Positions 1 through 10,994 are shown, counted from the stretch's first letter. The stretch is 64,000 nt of DNA from Gloeopeniophorella convolvens (GCA_022496205.1 WTXD01000095.1:1-64000), one strand, 5' to 3'. The notes: generated by a model from the letters alone, not told the origin. Numbers and translations: made by a program.

Positions 1-119
1 GAGTCGGTGCGGAACTCGTATCGTACAGGTGAGATAAGAAAAGAAAAAGAATCGTATCGTACAAGTCATGACATTGCATCCCTCTTACGTCTGAAGTCGC
101 CTCGACTTCAATCCTTGTT

Positions 120-1065
120 CTATGTGCCGAAATCTACGTCGTGATTGCTCGTACCTTCGCGTCTTTCCGCCGGTCCTTGCCTCGCAAGACGCCTCACCAG
201 CATTGTTTCTTCATTCGCCCAAATACGACTCGACCAATGATAAAGGAGTGGAGTGACGCGGTTCTGTGAGTGCTGCCGCGCATTATGAACCACCTGTACT
301 TGGGACTCGAGACAGGCTGCTTCGAGTCGTCGCCAAATTTGGAGGATGCGCATGTTCGCGTCTGCTCACTTCTTCTCCAGTGCGTCGATGTCGTACTGGA
401 CACGCTTCCTCTTACGCATCTCCTGTCCTAGGTGGTAAGTATCTGCGGTGAGCCTGTTGTCCCACAAGTTCCAGATGATGCCTAAGAGGTGGTTGTCCTA
501 TGACATGAGTCGGTCTTCGGTTTCGAGGGTGAGGTGGTCGGGCTGTTTGTGGTGGGCTGGGGTCGTGTACAGCTCGATGCAGGTGTCTGTCTTGTCATAC
601 TCGTCCTCCACCGCTACCATGAATGGGCAGGGGGCATCGCTAACCTTCTTCACCCATGGAGTGATGATGGGTCAGCCGTCGTACTTCGAGCAGATGGTCT
701 CAGAGGTGATCGTATGCTGGTCATTATGGAAAAAGCCTTCGGCAAGGAGGTCGCGTGGGAGTCGTGGATTCTTTAGTCGTAAGGCCCTGTAGACTCCATC
801 GGCCAAGCGGGTGAGGACAAGCATAAGTTCTTCGCTAAGCTCGGCTATCATGCCTTTGCGATACTCTGTTGTCAGGGCATACCAGCGCTCGGAGGAGCAG
901 TCGTCGATGCGTTCATAGAACCATTTGGACAACTGGGTCTTTATGTCAGTTAAACAAACTGACTTTAAGTCCCAGTTGAACCCCGTATTCTCAAACGTCA
1001 CGGTGATAAGATGGTTGAGATAATCCTGGTTGCGTCCTTTGGAGCCCTGGTGATCTTCTTTGTAA
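120..1065 (-). pseudogene. Unknown conserved protein, broken copy A
   Basis: This is a degenerate copy of a protein of about 300 residues that I cannot assign to a family. The best open pieces lie at 672-1001 (109 codons, with the segments FENTGFNWDLKS, IDDCSSERWY and AELSEELMLVLTRLADGVY) and 120-353 (77 codons, with SRIWANEETMLVRRLA and EGTSNHDVDF). The same protein is recognisable on the plus strand at 21619-22610, so the two copies form an inverted pair about 20 kb apart. Copy A keeps a Trp and a Gln codon where copy B has stops, but has its own frame breaks between 353 and 672. The shared stretch ends around 1065. No signal peptide, membrane segment or zinc motif is visible. It may be cargo or an accessory gene of a mobile element; that is inference. 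Confidence 0.5.
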
Positions 1066-1119
1066 AGTAAAACATGGTAATATTCATATTTTGGTCATCA
1101 TTTTCAGCATGAATTTTTG

Positions 1120-1660
1120 ATACTATAGTAATGCTGATAATACAGCTATTATAGTAAAAACTTCTATAAAGTGCATACTACACTGCTAACATGATAGTGC
1201 CTACTATAAACACTATTATAAATACAATAGTATACTATGTATTGTACTATCAGTATTAGTAAATACTATAGTATATATAGTCTTACTTAGAGTACTATAG
1301 TAAATATTATAGTGTACTATATACAGTTCTACTAGCACTATAGTAATTACTATAGTATATTATACATGGGCATATCAGCCCTATAGTAAATACTATAGTA
1401 TAATTTACATAGTTTTGTTAGCCCTACAGTAAAGATTATAGTATATTATACATAGTTCTATCAGCTTTATAGTAAATACTATAGTATAATATATATAGTT
1501 TCACCAGCACTATAGTGAATACTATACTATACTATACTATACATAGTATTCTTAGCCTTATAATGAATCTTACAGTATACTATATATGATTCTATCAGCC
1601 CTTTAGTGAATACTATAGTATAATATACATGATTCTATCAGCACTATAGTAGATACTATC
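1120..1660. repeat. AT-rich palindromic minisatellite
   Basis: Very AT-rich degenerate tandem repeat, period roughly 55-60 bp. Each unit carries a near-palindrome built on ACTATAGTAAATACTATAGT, followed by a spacer resembling ATACATAGTTCTATCAGC. About eight to nine units can be followed. No coding potential. Confidence 0.75.
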
Positions 1661-2029
1661 CTATTCCAGACTCTTCCAGATTCTTCCGGGCTCTTCTATA
1701 GCCCACCTTGAGTTCTAGTATCCACCTTAGTTCCACTTTCATGTAGATTACTAGTTATCACATGTTGCTGTGTTTATTACATGCAAACTACACTCTTTTT
1801 ATATATATAAAGGATGCTGTTTTTGCTCTTGTTGCCTCAGTCTGTTAACTTCACTGACTGAGGCAAGTACCTTACTTCTGGTACTTCTAGACTTGCACTT
1901 ACTTAGTTACTTTAGCTTTGCTCTTGCTTGCCTAAGTATTGTACTAATGATATAAAGTCTATTGACTTCACTGACTGAGCTTTACTCTTGCTTGCCTAAT
2001 TGGCACCCTGTTTCTACTATGCTTCAGCA
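1660..2029 (+). mobile_element. Old, 5'-truncated LTR related to the TGTTGAGACGG family
   Basis: The segment aligns in order with the younger solo LTRs of this window: a CCCACCTTG block, a TTTCATGT block, ATCACATG, a TATA box (TATATATAAAGG near 1800), then the stem GCCTCAGTC / GACTGAGGC (1834-1864), a second GACTGAG motif near 1970 and an end resembling GCTTCAGCA. Its 5' third is missing where the AT minisatellite begins. It is much more diverged than the other copies, so it is an old insertion. Confidence 0.6.
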
Positions 2030-2329
2030 ATATAAATAGACTCTTATATATATAAAGATAGTGCTAAGACAAGTAGTCCTTAGACTATCCACTTGTGATA
2101 TTTCTAATCTACTCAACTCATCATTCTTAGTATTCTACTAGTTGCCTTTGCTCTGCTATCTTTATTGGTCTACACTAGCTAGTAGATTCAAGGCCAACAC
2201 CTATGATATCAGTCCTTTATAAAGACTACTCTTTGTGCACCACCTCTGCTCCTCTATATACTAGTATTATAGAAGTAAGTTGTAACAAGAGGCAATCAGC
2301 CTCTAGTGCATTGATAGAGAGCTATGTTA
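2030..2329. other. AT-rich spacer, nothing recognised
   Basis: About 300 bp of AT-rich sequence between the old LTR and the Tc1-type element. A TATATATAAAG motif occurs near 2050. No gene or repeat boundary could be supported. Confidence 0.4.
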
Positions 2330-3700
2330 CAGCTAGAATCAGAACGTTAGGCCCCACGTCGACAACCAAACACAACAGGCGGTCCGGGCGGAGATTCTGG
2401 ATAAGTCCAGACTGTGAACTTTGAGTAACGTTACACATGCTTATCAGTAGTTGTCACCGACTTGTCCCGGGCTTGTCCCCTGTTATCCTGCTTGTACATT
2501 TCTACAACGTTTCATCTTGCTCTGCACTGTTCGCACCTCCCTCACGTGCTGCGGCCCATAGTATGGCGCCACATCCCCAACGAGCTCAAAAAAGTCGCGC
2601 TTTCGATGTCCCTGCAAGGCCTCCGTGATGCCGAGATTTGACAGCATACTGGGATCAGTGAAAGGTCACTGAAGTGTCTGCGGAGTACTTGGCGCAAAAC
2701 GGGTGGCCAAGTTGCGCACGTGCCATTCCCCCTCGACCGACCGCGTTCCCTTTCGCCAATTGAGACACGGGTACGTGCTACAGTGCATGTTCTTTCCACG
2801 AGCTCTCACCAACAAGTCTATGATAATTGCAGTACCTATGCGACTGCATTCTTCGCCAGCCAGATGTCACGCTCACGGAATTGCAAGTCATGCTCTGCAA
2901 TGCATGTGATACGGAGGTCTCAGTCAGCACGATCGTGCGTACGCTTGGCAGGGAAGGCTACACGATGAAGATGGTGCGCCCTCATACCTTGCTTTTATAC
3001 ATTCTTGAGCTCACAGAATAGGCACTGTAGGTGACGCGCACTGCACTTGAGCGGAACGAAGAGGACCGCGCCGCATACAAGGCCCTCATAGCTGAACATT
3101 TTCGCCCCGACCAACTTGTCTTCGCCGATGAAAGCCACTTCAACCGGCTCACATTGAGGCGACCATTTGCTTGGGCACTGCGTGAACAACGTGTGCATTG
3201 CCGCGAGTACTTCCTTCATGGGAAACTATACTCTATCCTTCTGGCACTCTCACTTGATGGAATGCTTTATATGCACGTCCAGGATCACCCCATCACGGGC
3301 GAAGATTTTCGGGATTTTGTTTGGGGTGTTCTACAGCACATGAGTGAATGGCCATTGCCCAATTCTGTCTTGATTGTTGACAATGCATCCATTCACAAAG
3401 TTGACGGAATCCGTGAGATGGTTGAGGCGCATGGTGCACGCCTTGTTTATCTTCCTGCATACTCTCCCGATTTCAACCCTATTGAGCTAGCCTTCTCTTC
3501 TATCAAGGCGTGGCTCAGAGCAAACCGTGATCGTGTCACTGAAGCGCTCGAAGGTGCAGACCCCAACCCATATCCAATCCTCTGGGAGGCAATCCACAGC
3601 GTCACAGAGGAGGATGCCGATGGCTGGTTCAAACATAGTGGATACCCTGTTGAATAGTCAGTTTTCTCTACAATAACATACACAGTAATGCGTGCAAGGA
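2330..3700 (+). mobile_element. Tc1/IS630-type DNA transposon, 3' end not found
   Basis: The left end starts with CAGCTAGAATCAG directly after a TA dinucleotide (2328-2329), as expected for TA-inserting Tc1/mariner elements. The first roughly 120 bp match, in reverse complement, the right end of the MITE at 12862-13642, which marks this as a terminal region. The transposase lies inside (2558-3657). I find no matching inverted end between 3657 and the LTR that begins at 3939, so the right terminus is lost or strongly diverged. Confidence 0.7.
2558..3657 (+). pseudogene. DDE transposase (Tc1/IS630 superfamily), nonsense-mutated
   Basis: Three exons fit: about 2558-2770, 2833-2973 and 3031-3657, with introns of 62 and 57 nt that keep the frame. 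The N-terminal exon encodes a helix-turn-helix region (LKKVALSMSLQGLRDAEI, then HTGISERSLK), exon 2 a second helical segment (TLTELQVML), and exon 3 the catalytic domain. The first Asp is in VFADESHFNR, the second in IVDNASIHK, and the last acidic residue is Glu in PDFNPIELAFSSIKAW, typical of the family. TGA at 2639-2641 interrupts exon 1; CGA to TGA is the likely origin. The expected start reads ATA-GTA, so the ATG also seems lost. Exon 3 is otherwise intact for 208 codons. The host enzyme would cut and paste the element at TA sites; this copy should be inactive. Confidence 0.85.
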
Positions 3701-3938
3701 TTGATTGACGATCTCTGACTTGAGCAACGAGAATGACCAGGGGTAACCCAAAACATGCACTGAAATAGAAGATCTATGAACTACATAGTATGGGTGCATC
3801 AAAACCACGAGGGAAAAAGCTACCAAGCTATGTCATACTATATAGTACGCAATCACTGGCTGTTGGGGTATCTGTAAAGCATCCCGCGCTGTACAAGCTG
3901 CCTGGCCAGTGCAACTCCGAGTCGGAATGCACTGGCGC

Positions 3939-4669
3939 TGATGCGGTTGTACCACCCCTAGGCACGGGGAACCCGGATGCGGGCCCCTTGGCCTGCAAAC
4001 GCGTCGGGTCGGGTCGGGTTGGATTAGGATCAGGTGCGAGCCTTCAGGTTGTGTTTGCGGTACTATAACTTTGCGTGCGGATAGTATGCGTTGACCTTCT
4101 CAAGGAAACCAGATAGATTACAGCCCGCGACGACCATGTACGCCCTTCCGATCCCTAGCCTTTACATTCCTTACTTTACATTCCTTTCTAACGCGGGTCC
4201 GAGCGATTTGGCGCGTCTTAGTGCTGTTTGTTTACTTGTTTTGTTTTATATTGCTACCCGGGGGAGGCGTTGCCTCGGGCACATCGCATAGGCTTCGCGT
4301 CTCAGCATCCGGGCCCCGGGTATGGCCGGGTTACTTATACTCTCATCCGAATACACATCGGGCAGCTTCGGCTTACCCCCAGCGTTTCCCTCTTGTTCTT
4401 GTGGTGCGGTCTGCGGTGCGGTCTTGCGGTTTGCGTGCGGTCTTGTGTCCTTGCGGTTTGCGTCTTGCGTCCCTTCGTTCCTTTCTAGTCACTCGTTTGT
4501 TTGCGGATTCCCGGATCAGCGCCGGATTGATATCGCAGGTCCCGCTGACGCGCCTGGGTGCTTCTCTAGTCCTTCCTTTATCATCCTACACGTTCCCTTG
4601 ACTTCCTAACGCTACCCCCGAACTCTCTCTTCTGCATCTCCGCCGCTTGGCTGCTCAAGCAGGCTATCA
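3939..4669 (+). mobile_element. Solo LTR, family B copy 1
   Basis: About 731 bp starting TGATGCGGTTGTACC and ending CAGGCTATCA (TG..CA). It is flanked by a possible 4-bp duplication GCGC (3935-3938 and 4670-4673). A second copy lies at 16816-17546 in the same orientation at high identity. GC-rich, with several short spurious open frames. No internal retrotransposon sequence is attached. Confidence 0.65.
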
Positions 4670-4718
4670 GCGCGACTGTGGGTCCGGGAGGAAGCGGTCC
4701 AGCAGCCGGACGGCTGAC

Positions 4719-6478
4719 TCAGATTTCCGTGGAAGGAGCACGGTGTGTGGGTGCCACCTCATCATCCGAGGCCAACTCGTCGCTGTCATCGATTTCATCA
4801 ATCTCCTCCTCCCCGTCACTGTTCACCTCCTCAATGCCATCGATCCAGTCTAGGACTACCTCATGGCTTTCTTGTTTCATCTCCCGGGCCTTCCCTTTGT
4901 CCAGAGTAGTGAGTGTGGGTTCTCCCATGACAAACTGACCAGATGGTTCTGCAGCACCCCCAGCACTCTCTGTGGCCACTTCAGTGCCCATAGCGGCCAC
5001 CGGAGTGTCGTCGAGAGCCCCTATATCGATATCAGCACCCCAGATCATGTGTGGTGCCTCTGTTTGCAGGAGACCGAGCGGGCCAAGCAACTTGGCCTGC
5101 GTGAACAGATGGAACTGGGATGCGCCTCTCATACTGAGATTCCCGAATGTCGCAAGGATTTCCAAGGGGAGTGAGTAGATGTCCACTGCGTCGTCGATCC
5201 CATGTTCCATTAATTCGAACATGAGCTCCAGTGAAGTTCCTTCTAGAAGGATGCCATCGCATTCCATCAGCCAGATAAGCTTGCGGATGTGTGGAAGTCG
5301 GCTGCGGTCCATGCAGTCCACCAGGATCAGCATGTATGAATGACCAACAGATGCAGAGTGGGCAGGTACATTCTGTGATAGGAGGCCCAGTGGTACTGGC
5401 GCTGGCAGGGCTGATGGTGCATGAGTTGGTATGTTGGCATCACCAGCCATAGATTTCGCATCTGGTGGTGTAGCAGTTGGTGCGTCTGAGACAACGTATG
5501 ATGCCTGCGCTAAGGTGCCTGCTGATGCGAGTGGGTTTCCAGGGGAAATATTGACAGCAATATGAACATCAGGGATGTTGGTGCGCCTTGCTTTCTTGGT
5601 AGATGGGTAGTCAAGCGATAGAATATTGGGTGGCATGTCCTTTGTTGCCTTCCCTTCAGACTAGCACTTGGTGGTAAGTCATCTGTGTTCTTATATATAA
5701 TTGAAACAATACTTACAATGAGTTTAGCCCATAGTGTCATCTCTTCATTCTTGAGTGTGTAATGCCCCATTGACAGAGGCTGGCCTGTTGGTCGCACAAG
5801 ACAGTATTTGCCGGTATGGATCTGACACCGCAAGTGTGCCTGCAGTAGCACAAGAGATGAAAACTGTCTTTTGGTAGCTTCTGATAGGGAGGGGGGGATG
5901 TCGTCCTTACGCAAACACTTTCCTTTCCGGCTTGTAGCACCATGTGCTCCTGACATTGGGGCACTATTGGCCTCTAACTACACCATGGAGTATTTGTAAG
6001 TTTACTATTCATCTCATATGTTGAAATACTCACCATATTTTTCACCTCTATGTTCACCTTTCATTGACGCGCTGCATTTGCCTTCTCACACATGCGTGAC
6101 ATTGCATCATTCCAATCTTCTTGGTTTGCTAAGTGCATAAATGTGTGCGGGCCTGGGTCAAAGCGGAACACAAGCTCGACTGCATTCCGAGGTTTGTCGA
6201 GACATTGGCACACTTCTGTGAAGAAAGCCTCCCAGTTCATGTCAGTCCGGGCCTTGAACGTGCGTATCACACCCTCAATTTTGATGCCGACATCAAAACC
6301 CCAATCTATAGTAAAGTTAGAGTCAAGATATCACTATAATGTGCTCTTACTCACCATTTGCCTTAATACGTGGGTTAGGATGCATTCTGGTATTGGTCTG
6401 ATGACCATTAGCGGTAGATGGGCCCACTATAGGCTCATGAGTGTGCTCTATGGCTGGCACCTCTGTGTGCTTGGGTGC
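4719..6478 (-). CDS. Uncharacterised multi-exon protein, 5' part disrupted
   Basis: I do not recognise a named family. The last exon runs from about 5653 to 4719 and spliced onto the exon at about 5957-5717 it reads in frame through KDMPPNILSLDYPS. The intron between them starts GTAAGT and ends GCTAG. That upstream exon contains IPPSLSEATKRQFSSLVLLQ and GHYTLKNEEMTLWAKLI. Further upstream are exons at about 6325-6061 (with NWEAFFTEVCQCLDK and FRFDPGPHTFMHLA) and 6478-6355, joined by a GTGAGT..TATAG intron. The C-terminal part has a short helical segment (GIDDAVDIYSLPLEILATFG) that resembles a SAM-like fold, then an acidic tail (SDGEEEIDEIDDSDE). The splice at about 6061 is uncertain because a stop follows closely. 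The LTR starting at 6479 cuts the 5' end, so the gene is probably incomplete. Confidence 0.5.
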
Positions 6479-7130
6479 TGTCAGGACTCACTCGCGGAGT
6501 GCGCGCAGAGAGTATAGCAGAGTTTGGAGAGCGTCGAGGGGGATAGACAGAAGATGAGCTGCGATATGCAGGAGCAGAGAGGGAACACACTAACAGTGCT
6601 ATTGCAGTGCTAGGTACAGATGAGAGTGCCACAGATGGACAGTCTGAGGACCACTGGGCGATACATGGGGGTTTTATATACTACTGGAGACCCCCCAGAC
6701 GAATCTGGTCTAATTACTGATGGGGATTCCAGAGGGGATTCCCCATAACCTCTCCTCTCTGATACACTTCTTAGATTTCATCGCAGAGTGGGGCTTGAGG
6801 CCCCATGGAGTTCTTGATGATCAGAGTCCCAAAGAGGACGCGTGAAGCGTTTCATCTTGATTAAGGTTCTGGTTACTTTGGGATGAGTAATATGGCCATT
6901 CTGAGAGATCCCTAGCCCAGGATCTTGGGGGTATTCCAGGGTTAATTGGCCATTAGGGAGTAGGGCGAGGAATGGGGGTAAAGGGTCACATGATGCATTT
7001 CGACTTGTAGTCGCAATGTGAGTGATACACGTCGCATTGTGAGCGACGCGTAGGGTGTTTACTGGTAGGGCTGGGTTTGCTCTAGTGTTCTGAGCAGCTC
7101 AACCTCCTTGAGGCCCTAGTGTTCGTGACA
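6479..7130 (-). mobile_element. LTR, family C copy 1
   Basis: 652 bp beginning TGTCAGGACTCACTC and ending TTCGTGACA on the plus strand. The TATA-like motif (plus strand TTTTATATACTACTGG near 6675) resembles the promoter region of the G1 LTRs at 51.4 and 58.1 kb, which points to minus-strand transcription. It has a diverged partner at 7589-8242. It abuts the uncharacterised gene at 6478 without a clear target duplication. Confidence 0.65.
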
Positions 7131-7588
7131 ACAAGTTAAGTAAAGTGGAGACAGGTTTGATATAGGGTAGTAATAACACCACCTAATTGTCACAGCTACA
7201 TTACTTAATTAGTTACATCATTACTATGTGTCAATGCAATCAACTTGCTTACTTCTGTAATTTCCCCTGTTCCAACAGTTCCCCAGCAATTCTCCAGCAC
7301 TCTGGTCCCTCAATAAGATAACACAAGGCCGAGAGATTAGAAACATAATAAAAAATGTCTAAGTCGCTTTCTGCTCTTCCTTGATACTTCCTAATACTCC
7401 TTATTACCCCCAAATTGTGTTCCTACCTCAGTAACCTCCACTGCACCTTTCCCATGCCTGCTCCCATGCCCACTACATGGCCCATGGCCTCTGCTGTGCT
7501 GCCAATGATGAGTAATACATATTGTCATTATTGTTGTTGATGATAATGACAATAGTAACAATATCTTCCTTGTTTCCCACACATTATA
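7131..7588. other. 458-bp segment between two family C LTRs
   Basis: Mostly AT-rich sequence between the two LTR copies. It could be the remnant of an internal region, but no gag, pol, primer-binding site or polypurine tract is recognisable. A 62-codon minus frame (7391-7582) has no support as a gene. Confidence 0.35.
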
Positions 7589-8242
7589 TGTCAGGACTCA
7601 CTCACGGAGTGCATGCAGAGAGGATAGCAGATATTGGGAGAGCGTCAAGGGGATAAAACAGAAGATGAGCTGCGATAGCAGGAGCGGAGGGGGAACACAC
7701 TAACAGTGCTAGATTGCAGTGCTAGATATAGATAAGAGTGCCACAGATGGACAGTCTGAGGACCACTAGGCGATATATGAGGGTCTTATATACTACTGAA
7801 GACCCCCCAGATAAATCTGGTCTAATTGCTGATAGGGATTCTAGAGGGGATTTTCCATAACCTCTCCTCTCTGATATGCTTCTCAGATTCCATCACAAAG
7901 TGGGGCTTGAGGCCCCATGGAGTTCTTGATGATTAGAGTCCCAAAGAGGACGTGTGAAGTGTTTCATCTTGATCAAGGTTCTGGTTACTTTGGGACAAGT
8001 AATATGGCCATTCTGAGAGATCCCTAGTCCAGGATCTTGGGGGTATTCCAGGGTTAATTGGCCATTAGAAAGTAGGGCAAGGAATGGGGGTAAAGGGTCA
8101 TGTGATACATTTCAGCTTGTAGTTGCAATGTGAGTGGTATGCATCACATTGTGAGTGACACGTAGAGTGTTTACTAGTAGGGCTGAGTTTGCTTGAGTGT
8201 TCTGAGCATCTCGACCTCCTTGAAGCCCTAGTGTTCATGACA
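7589..8242 (-). mobile_element. LTR, family C copy 2, CpG-depleted
   Basis: 654 bp, direct repeat of 6479-7130, starting TGTCAGGACTCACTC and ending TTCATGACA. Many CG dinucleotides of copy 1 appear here as TG or CA, for example CTCGCGGAG versus CTCACGGAG and GGACGCGTG versus GGACGTGTG. Confidence 0.65.
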
Positions 8243-8360
8243 CTGGATGGGAGCAGAGCATGGCCAGCCCCAAAGTTTAAGGCCATATTGCTCCACTACC
8301 TTTAGCTCATAATTAGCGTAGTTCATAGCTACCTTGTTTGCACCAGAAGACTGGGTGTTC
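8243..8360 (-). pseudogene. Fragment of an uncharacterised fungal protein (NYANYELKVVEQYG)
   Basis: Reading leftwards from about 8340, the minus strand gives VAMNYANYELKVVEQYG followed by LKLWGWPCSAPIQ up to the LTR boundary at 8242. This NY..YE.....YG...GWP pattern recalls conserved uncharacterised Agaricomycete proteins, from general familiarity only. It may be the upstream exon of the gene at 4719-6478, separated by the family C LTR pair, but I cannot show a continuous frame across the insertion. Confidence 0.4.
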
Positions 8361-8891
8361 TGACTTACATGGATAGCTACATCTATGGCTGCTATTAGTG
8401 TGAGCCATAGTTTTAGAGAGGCTTACCAACATACCAAGGCCCTCATTGATGAGATTTCAGCACGTGAAGATATCCTCCTTCATCCCCCTGCTGATGATAG
8501 GCCTATCCATCCCATCTGCAAGACCAGCTGTTGTTGGAGGTGCATGAGAGGCTTGTCTATAGGCAGGGTAGAGAGTCGTGCTAACCTTTCTTTAGCCCCC
8601 TAACCACAAAGCCTTCAAGCTAAAGCAATAGCTGGGAAACCATTCATTTTAGAACCTGTTCAATTTAGACCCCTGTCTCAGGCATTGTATGGGCCTAAGG
8701 TGGCAGTCATTGCTGTGAACAGCAACTAAGATAGGCTGGGAGGAGGTGTAGAGAGCTGCTGTCTGAACCTGTAGCAAGGAATGTGGGTGCTAGGAAAAGG
8801 GAGCAAGCCACAGCAGCTCACCTCTATAGCAATTGTCCTAAACAATGAGATAAAGTTATTCTAGATAGACTTTGGCTCATCTCGAACTGTG

Positions 8892-9015
8892 GTATTAGGG
8901 TCCAGCAATCTCTACACTCAAAAACCTTGGATCTAGGTAGTTTACCCTTAAGCGCAGATGCAGGCCTATACATTTGTATATTGCAGTTCCCTTTACTTCC
9001 TTTTCCTTCCTATAC
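8892..9015 (+). mobile_element. LTR fragment, family D, 5' part
   Basis: Matches the first part of the LTR at 40702-41260 (GGGTCCAGC..TCTCTAC, CGCAGATGC, TTGTATATTGCAGTTCCC) but lacks an internal segment of about 65 bp and stops near 9015. It is diverged by many C-to-T and G-to-A changes. The remaining 8360-9270 sequence shows no supportable gene. Confidence 0.55.
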
Positions 9016-9269
9016 CACCATAAAAGTGATGTAGCCTGAGGTTGACTCGGCTAACACCAGTTGAAGGCCATCCTAAATGTAGCCCGTAGTTTAAAATTGT
9101 CAGCCGGCCATAGGATTATTGTATAATCACCCCAGGATCTAGTGTCATTAGGCCTACATGCTGTGATGTGCTATCTGCTAGCCAACCTTTGGCAACCCAT
9201 GGCACAGGACTTAATAGGTCTTTGGCTAAGCTTGAATCCATCCTGGGGTTATCCTTAAGACCATCCTAA

Positions 9270-9425
9270 GGACGCATGTAGGTCAGATGGCCGGGCGAGG
9301 CATTTATGACTAATTTTAGACAGCTTCACATTGAATATTGTAAAGTTGGACTGTGAGCATGCTGTTTGAGGAGAGGGAAACACCTCAACATTTATTATAG
9401 AACTGTCTAGCAGCTTAGGTACTGA
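9270..9425 (+). pseudogene. Possible 3' remnant of a non-LTR (LINE) retrotransposon ORF
   Basis: In different frames the plus strand reads FRQLHIEYCKVGL and then ERETPQHLLL-stop-NCLAA. The pattern ..ETP.HLLL.C. after an (L)..QL...YC...G segment is typical of the zinc-like C-terminus after the RNase H domain of fungal LINE ORF2. It is riddled with stops and no upstream RT could be read, so this call is tentative. Confidence 0.3.
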
Positions 9426-9892
9426 TATACAAGTAACTAGTAACTATCCAGCCCATACATAGAGAGAATGTGAACACGGGGGCAGAGCACAACTCAACTG
9501 ACAGGGGAGCACAGCATTTTCTGTTCTTCTTGCTTCTGAGAGAGGGGGGTTTTGAAGAAACCCTATGTTTAGCAGAGGGATGCATGCAGTCATAAAGGAT
9601 CATGGGGTAGTGGCCATCGTGGAATGGAACTGTATAGGGGGACTTAGGATGATGATACCTATAGCTGATGAAGCTTGAAGCTCAAAGTCGAAGAATGCAG
9701 TCGACGTGGATGTGGAGAGACAATGCAAAGGTTGACTTGTAGATTTTTTCAGCAGTTGCGGTGCCGGCAAGCACCAAGATGATTATTTGTCATCTTTCAT
9801 GGCTACAGGACCCTACGGGGCTGCATAGCTGACGACTCAATGGCGACTAGGCCATTTGTCGCTTATCGTGGTGAACCATCCTGAGGCTGACC
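9426..9892. other. Unassigned sequence before a solo LTR
   Basis: About 470 bp without a supportable gene. A 62-codon minus frame (9415-9603) is not convincing. Confidence 0.3.
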
Positions 9893-9897
9893 TGAAG

Positions 9898-10381
9898 TGT
9901 TGAGACGGACAGTGTCCTGGTGGCTCTGATTAGATTAGATATGGACCTAATGATCAAGGACTATCTTATCTTATGTACATAATGTTCTAGACTTAAGGCT
10001 GTGTTCAGCCCCACATTCGTTTCCAAAGTTCCGGACTCTTCTAGGGCATTCCATGACCCACTCTGTACTCCGGTACCCACCTATTCTCCGTTTCATGTGG
10101 GTCTCCTAGGCTTTCTAAGCAGTGTTTATCACATGCTATCTGTCGCTCCTTACAGTATATAAGGACTCCTTTCTTCGCCTCTGTAGCCTCAGTCTTTTGA
10201 CCTTCTCTGACTGAGGCAAGTACACTTACGCTCTTTCTCTTCTACCTTATGCTTACTTTACCTACAGCGTCACCTTGTGTCCTTCAGGTATTGCACTAAT
10301 GTATAAGTCTTTTGACCTTCTCTGACTGAGCGTCACCTTGTGTCCTTCAGTTGTCACTCCACCCCTTGCTGCGCTTCAACA
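9898..10381 (+). mobile_element. Solo LTR, family A (TGTTGAGACGG), copy 1
   Basis: 484 bp, TGTTGAGACGGACAG to GCGCTTCAACA, flanked by the perfect 5-bp duplication TGAAG (9893-9897 and 10382-10386). It contains a TATA box (TATATAAGG), the 9-bp stem GCCTCAGTC / GACTGAGGC at about 10186-10217, and an internally repeated CTTTTGACCTTCTCTGACTG motif. No retrotransposon interior is present. Confidence 0.85.
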
Positions 10382-10605
10382 TGAAGAGCAAACCTAGGTC
10401 AGTGCTGATGCTGTCTGCGGCCTGAGGACTTTGGATCCTCAGCCACTTGCTTTATCTGTCCTGCATTTGCATTGCCTTGGGGGCACATTGTCACACAAAT
10501 ACCACCTCTGAGAATTTAAGGTCTGTTGTTGCAGCATATCCTACAGAGACAAGGTCAAAATTGTTGGGGTTAACCTCAGGATGGTTTGGCTTCTTGGTGG
10601 TGTAG

Positions 10606-10994
10606 TTCCTTTACACTTTTGTGTTGTAGGAAACTCTTATACCTTCTGAATTTGGCTTCAGGTTCCCATGTAGCCAGTAGTACTGCATCCTGTAGTGTTT
10701 TGGATTAAAAGCTTCCTTTCCCCAGTGCTCCCATCTCATTTTGGGTCTACATCATGTTCAAAGACTCTCTCTTACTCTCTAGAGGGCCTGAGGCCTTCCA
10801 GGACCTTTGGGTTAGCTTCAGGTTGTGTTCCTGTAAGTTTAGGTCCTTTCCTTGCATTTTTGAGCAGATCCTCGCAGTCACTAGCTTATCCTATTGCTCA
10901 TCTAACCACCCAATCCTCATCCTATCACCCCTGGCAACTATAGCAACTCCCCTTGGTTCATATCTCTAGCTGGAATTAGGATATTAGTAGTCTC
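10606..10994 (+). mobile_element. LTR fragment, family D, 3' part, decayed
   Basis: Matches about 40870-41260 from TTCCTTTACAC to the terminal TAGGATAT. Differences are mostly C-to-T or G-to-A (GGGTCTGCGTCGCG versus GGGTCTACATCATG). The short open frames here match those of the 41-kb copy only because the DNA is homologous. 10382-10605 to its left shows nothing recognisable. Confidence 0.65.

Noticed and set aside
2203..2424. 73-codon plus frame across the Tc1 left end
   Set aside because: It spans unrelated spacer and transposon terminus, so it cannot be an ancestral gene.
4221..4609. Overlapping plus frames of 86-126 codons
   Set aside because: They lie within a solo LTR, recur at 17068-17486 because the LTR is repeated, and are Cys/Leu/Arg-rich without motifs.
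10695..10969. Plus frames similar to ones at 40965-41243
   Set aside because: Similarity is due to repeated LTR DNA; two different frames are equally conserved, which argues against protein selection.
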